A DNA stretch of 5,675 nucleotides from the NCBI GenBank assembly GCA_028288875.1, contig JAQGHK010000410.1, forward strand, positions 1-5,675, written 5' to 3'. The position numbers were made by a program, and so were the translations under genes. The notes under the pieces are model-generated. The model was not told the DNA's origin. It worked only from the letters and a program-made list of their open reading frames with translations, and did no database searches. The DNA comes from Phycisphaerales bacterium (GTDB lineage: Bacteria; Planctomycetota; Phycisphaerae; Tepidisphaerales; Tepidisphaeraceae). Shown here in pieces: positions 5,016 to 5,675 of the stretch; position 1 is the first letter of the stretch, and each line of letters begins with the position of its first letter.

Positions 5016-5675
5016 TTACACGCAGGCGGTACGGCCGCGGCGTCGCAGCAGCATTCCGCCCGTCATTGAGAGCAACCCCATCACGGTCGGTTCCGGCACA
5101 AGGCCCGCGGCAAATACGCTGTTGTGATCCAACACCGCCCAGACCGTGTTATTCGTCGTATCCACGCCATACCGGCCCAGCACAAAATCGGCGGTGGTAT
5201 AGGCGTGGTCGCCGGCGAAAAAAGCCACGCTGCCGGCGGAATTACCGTCTACCGCATTCATGAACTGGCCGGTCTGCGGCGACAGCCATAGCAGCCGCGT
5301 CAGCGTTTCGCTGCCATATAAAGCGATCGCCGCCGCTTCGTCATACGTCAGCGACAGGACGAAGCGATCGCTATCGGTGCCGGAGAACGAAAGGCGGTCG
5401 CTGGCCAGGCTCGCGAACGTTCCTGAGCCGGCGGATGCGTCTTCAAAGGCAATGTCGAGCGGCTTGTTCTCACTGGCCGATCCACCCAGCAGCTTGGCTG
5501 TCGTGTTGTGACTGCCGATGCGGGCATTGGTCAGGACGGGAACCGTCGAATAGTTCAGACCGCCGGCCACTTTGCTGACCATGGTGGCGTTGGCGGTCGT
5601 TGGCGCGGTCGCGACAGTGACAGGCGTTGTGGGCGTCAGGATCAGTGCGTGCTCCAGCCCCGTATCACCGACATA
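5016..5675 (-). CDS. PEP-CTERM surface protein, 3' part (5' end beyond window)
   Basis: The frame is open to the window edge, giving 219 residues before the TAA at 5018-5016; the methionine at 5582 is unlikely to be the true start because the reading frame continues upstream with a Thr/Pro/Val-rich stretch. The protein ends with a PEP-CTERM sorting signal: VPEP (193-196), a hydrophobic run TVMGLLSMTGGMLL, then RRRGR and four more residues. Such tails are recognised by exosortase, which anchors or releases the protein at the cell surface. Before it lies a stretch with DRFVLSLTYDEAA, LLWLSPQTGQFMNAVDGN and YGVDTTNNTVWAVLDHNS, a pattern I associate with C-terminal regions of large planctomycete secreted proteins, often with autotransporter-associated beta-strand repeats. 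Those repeats, if present, and the signal peptide would lie outside the window. No exosortase gene is seen here. Confidence 0.85.
   Translation of the reverse strand, partial: YVGDTGLEHALILTPTTPVTVATAPTTANATMVSKVAGGLNYSTVPVLTNARIGSHNTTAKLLGGSASENKPLDIAFEDASAGSGTFASLASDRLSFSGTDSDRFVLSLTYDEAAAIALYGSETLTRLLWLSPQTGQFMNAVDGNSAGSVAFFAGDHAYTTADFVLGRYGVDTTNNTVWAVLDHNSVFAAGLVPEPTVMGLLSMTGGMLLRRRGRTACV
5019..5099 (-). other. PEP-CTERM sorting signal
   Basis: These 27 codons encode the sorting tail: VPEP, a 14-residue hydrophobic segment and an RRRGR cluster ending in TACV. Order and spacing fit the PEP-CTERM family of exosortase substrates. The hydrophobic segment is on the short side and includes two Met and several Gly, as is common in planctomycete examples. 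Confidence 0.85.

Overview
The window looks like a piece of a Planctomycetota chromosome, probably from the Phycisphaerae. Three things point there: GC-rich coding sequence, a PEP-CTERM surface protein at the right edge carrying a module I associate with planctomycete secreted proteins, and small Pro/Ala-rich membrane proteins. This placement is inference from gene content; no rRNA or phylogenetic marker search was possible.

Layout, left to right. Positions 1-165 hold no credible gene but contain a long imperfect inverted repeat (arms 1-38 and 128-165) resembling a head-to-head pair of REP-type elements. Two small two-helix membrane proteins of unknown function follow (244-519 and 570-872, + strand), separated by a perfect 13-bp-arm palindrome (526-552) that looks like a second, unrelated dispersed repeat. 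Next come ruvC (1039-1515, +), encoding the Holliday junction resolvase with its catalytic acidic residues intact, and a 12-helix MFS exporter of the DHA1/TetA-like type (1710-3005, +). The exporter converges, with only 4 bp between stop codons, on a membrane acyltransferase of the Acyl_transf_3/OafA type (3010-4221, -).

A 366-bp, partly AT-rich divergent intergenic region (4222-4587) separates the acyltransferase from a 112-residue two-helix membrane protein ending in an ESFPASD-type tail (4588-4926, +). That gene converges on the 3' part of a PEP-CTERM protein (5016 to beyond 5675, -), with a strong hairpin (4978-5009) between them.

The genes do not form an obvious pathway. RuvC is housekeeping recombination; the exporter, acyltransferase, small membrane proteins and PEP-CTERM protein all act at the envelope but are separate transcription units as far as can be seen. 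I found no CRISPR array, tRNA, rRNA, transposase, toxin-antitoxin pair or recognisable defence system. The most interesting signals are the two palindromic repeat families and the conserved but unexplained C-terminal tail of the 112-residue protein.
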